DNA of 6,052 bases from Lachnospiraceae bacterium (lineage in GTDB: Bacteria > Bacillota > Clostridia > Lachnospirales > Lachnospiraceae), in assembly GCA_017446125.1 (NCBI GenBank), contig JAFSRL010000243.1, forward strand, positions 1 to 6,052, in the 5' to 3' direction. A model generated the notes under the pieces. That model ran no database searches, was not told the DNA's origin, and worked only from the letters and a program-made list of their open reading frames with translations. The position numbers and the translations under genes were made by a program. This document shows positions 6,032 to 6,052 of this stretch, piece by piece (the stretch's first letter is position 1; each line of letters begins with the position of its first letter).

Positions 6032-6052
6032 AAAACCTCTTAAACCTTCCCC

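Noticed and set aside
5987..6052. A riboswitch or T-box leader in the 3' tail
   Set aside because: I compared it mentally with glycine, SAM, TPP, FMN and T-box consensus cores. Only a vague CTCTGG..GAGAC likeness to glycine appears and the required conserved cores are missing.

Overview
The window is a stretch of one co-directional housekeeping operon, all on the + strand, in the order nusA - ylxR - ylxQ - infB - rbfA - nrnA. This is the classic Bacillota transcription and translation cluster, usually rimP-nusA-ylxR-ylxQ-infB-rbfA followed by nrnA, truB and ribF. The combination of nrnA directly after rbfA, the NusA wording (YlxR- and YlxQ-linked, KH1 loop GVNG, acidic Tyr/Asp-rich tail) and an IF2 with a very long Lys/Ala-rich linker suggests a Clostridia member, plausibly Lachnospiraceae, with a GC content above 50% by eye. 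The family-level placement is inference from recalled homologues and was not searched.

Layout: 2-1249 nusA (its true start lies just upstream of the window), 1253-1534 ylxR/rnpM, 1531-1863 ylxQ, 1850-4618 infB (922 aa), 4615-5037 rbfA, 5024-5986 nrnA. The genes are packed with almost no spacer: a 3-nt gap, then overlaps of 4, 14, 4 and 14 nt. This implies one transcript and translational coupling. No promoter, terminator, tRNA, mobile element or CRISPR is visible inside the coding block. The last 66 nt (5987-6052) hold a bulged hairpin and a purine-rich Shine-Dalgarno-like run, with no recognisable start codon before the window ends.

The genes act around nascent RNA and ribosome assembly. 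NusA controls RNA polymerase pausing, termination and antitermination. YlxR (RnpM) and YlxQ are small RNA-binding proteins. IF2 brings initiator tRNA to the ribosome, RbfA matures the 30S subunit, and NrnA clears nanoRNAs and can dephosphorylate pAp.

I found no previously undescribed system. The points worth a second look are small: a duplicated YYDENGN motif in the NusA tail, repeats in the IF2 linker, the recurring 14-nt overlaps, a T8 tract at the domain boundary of nrnA, and the unassigned hairpin after nrnA.
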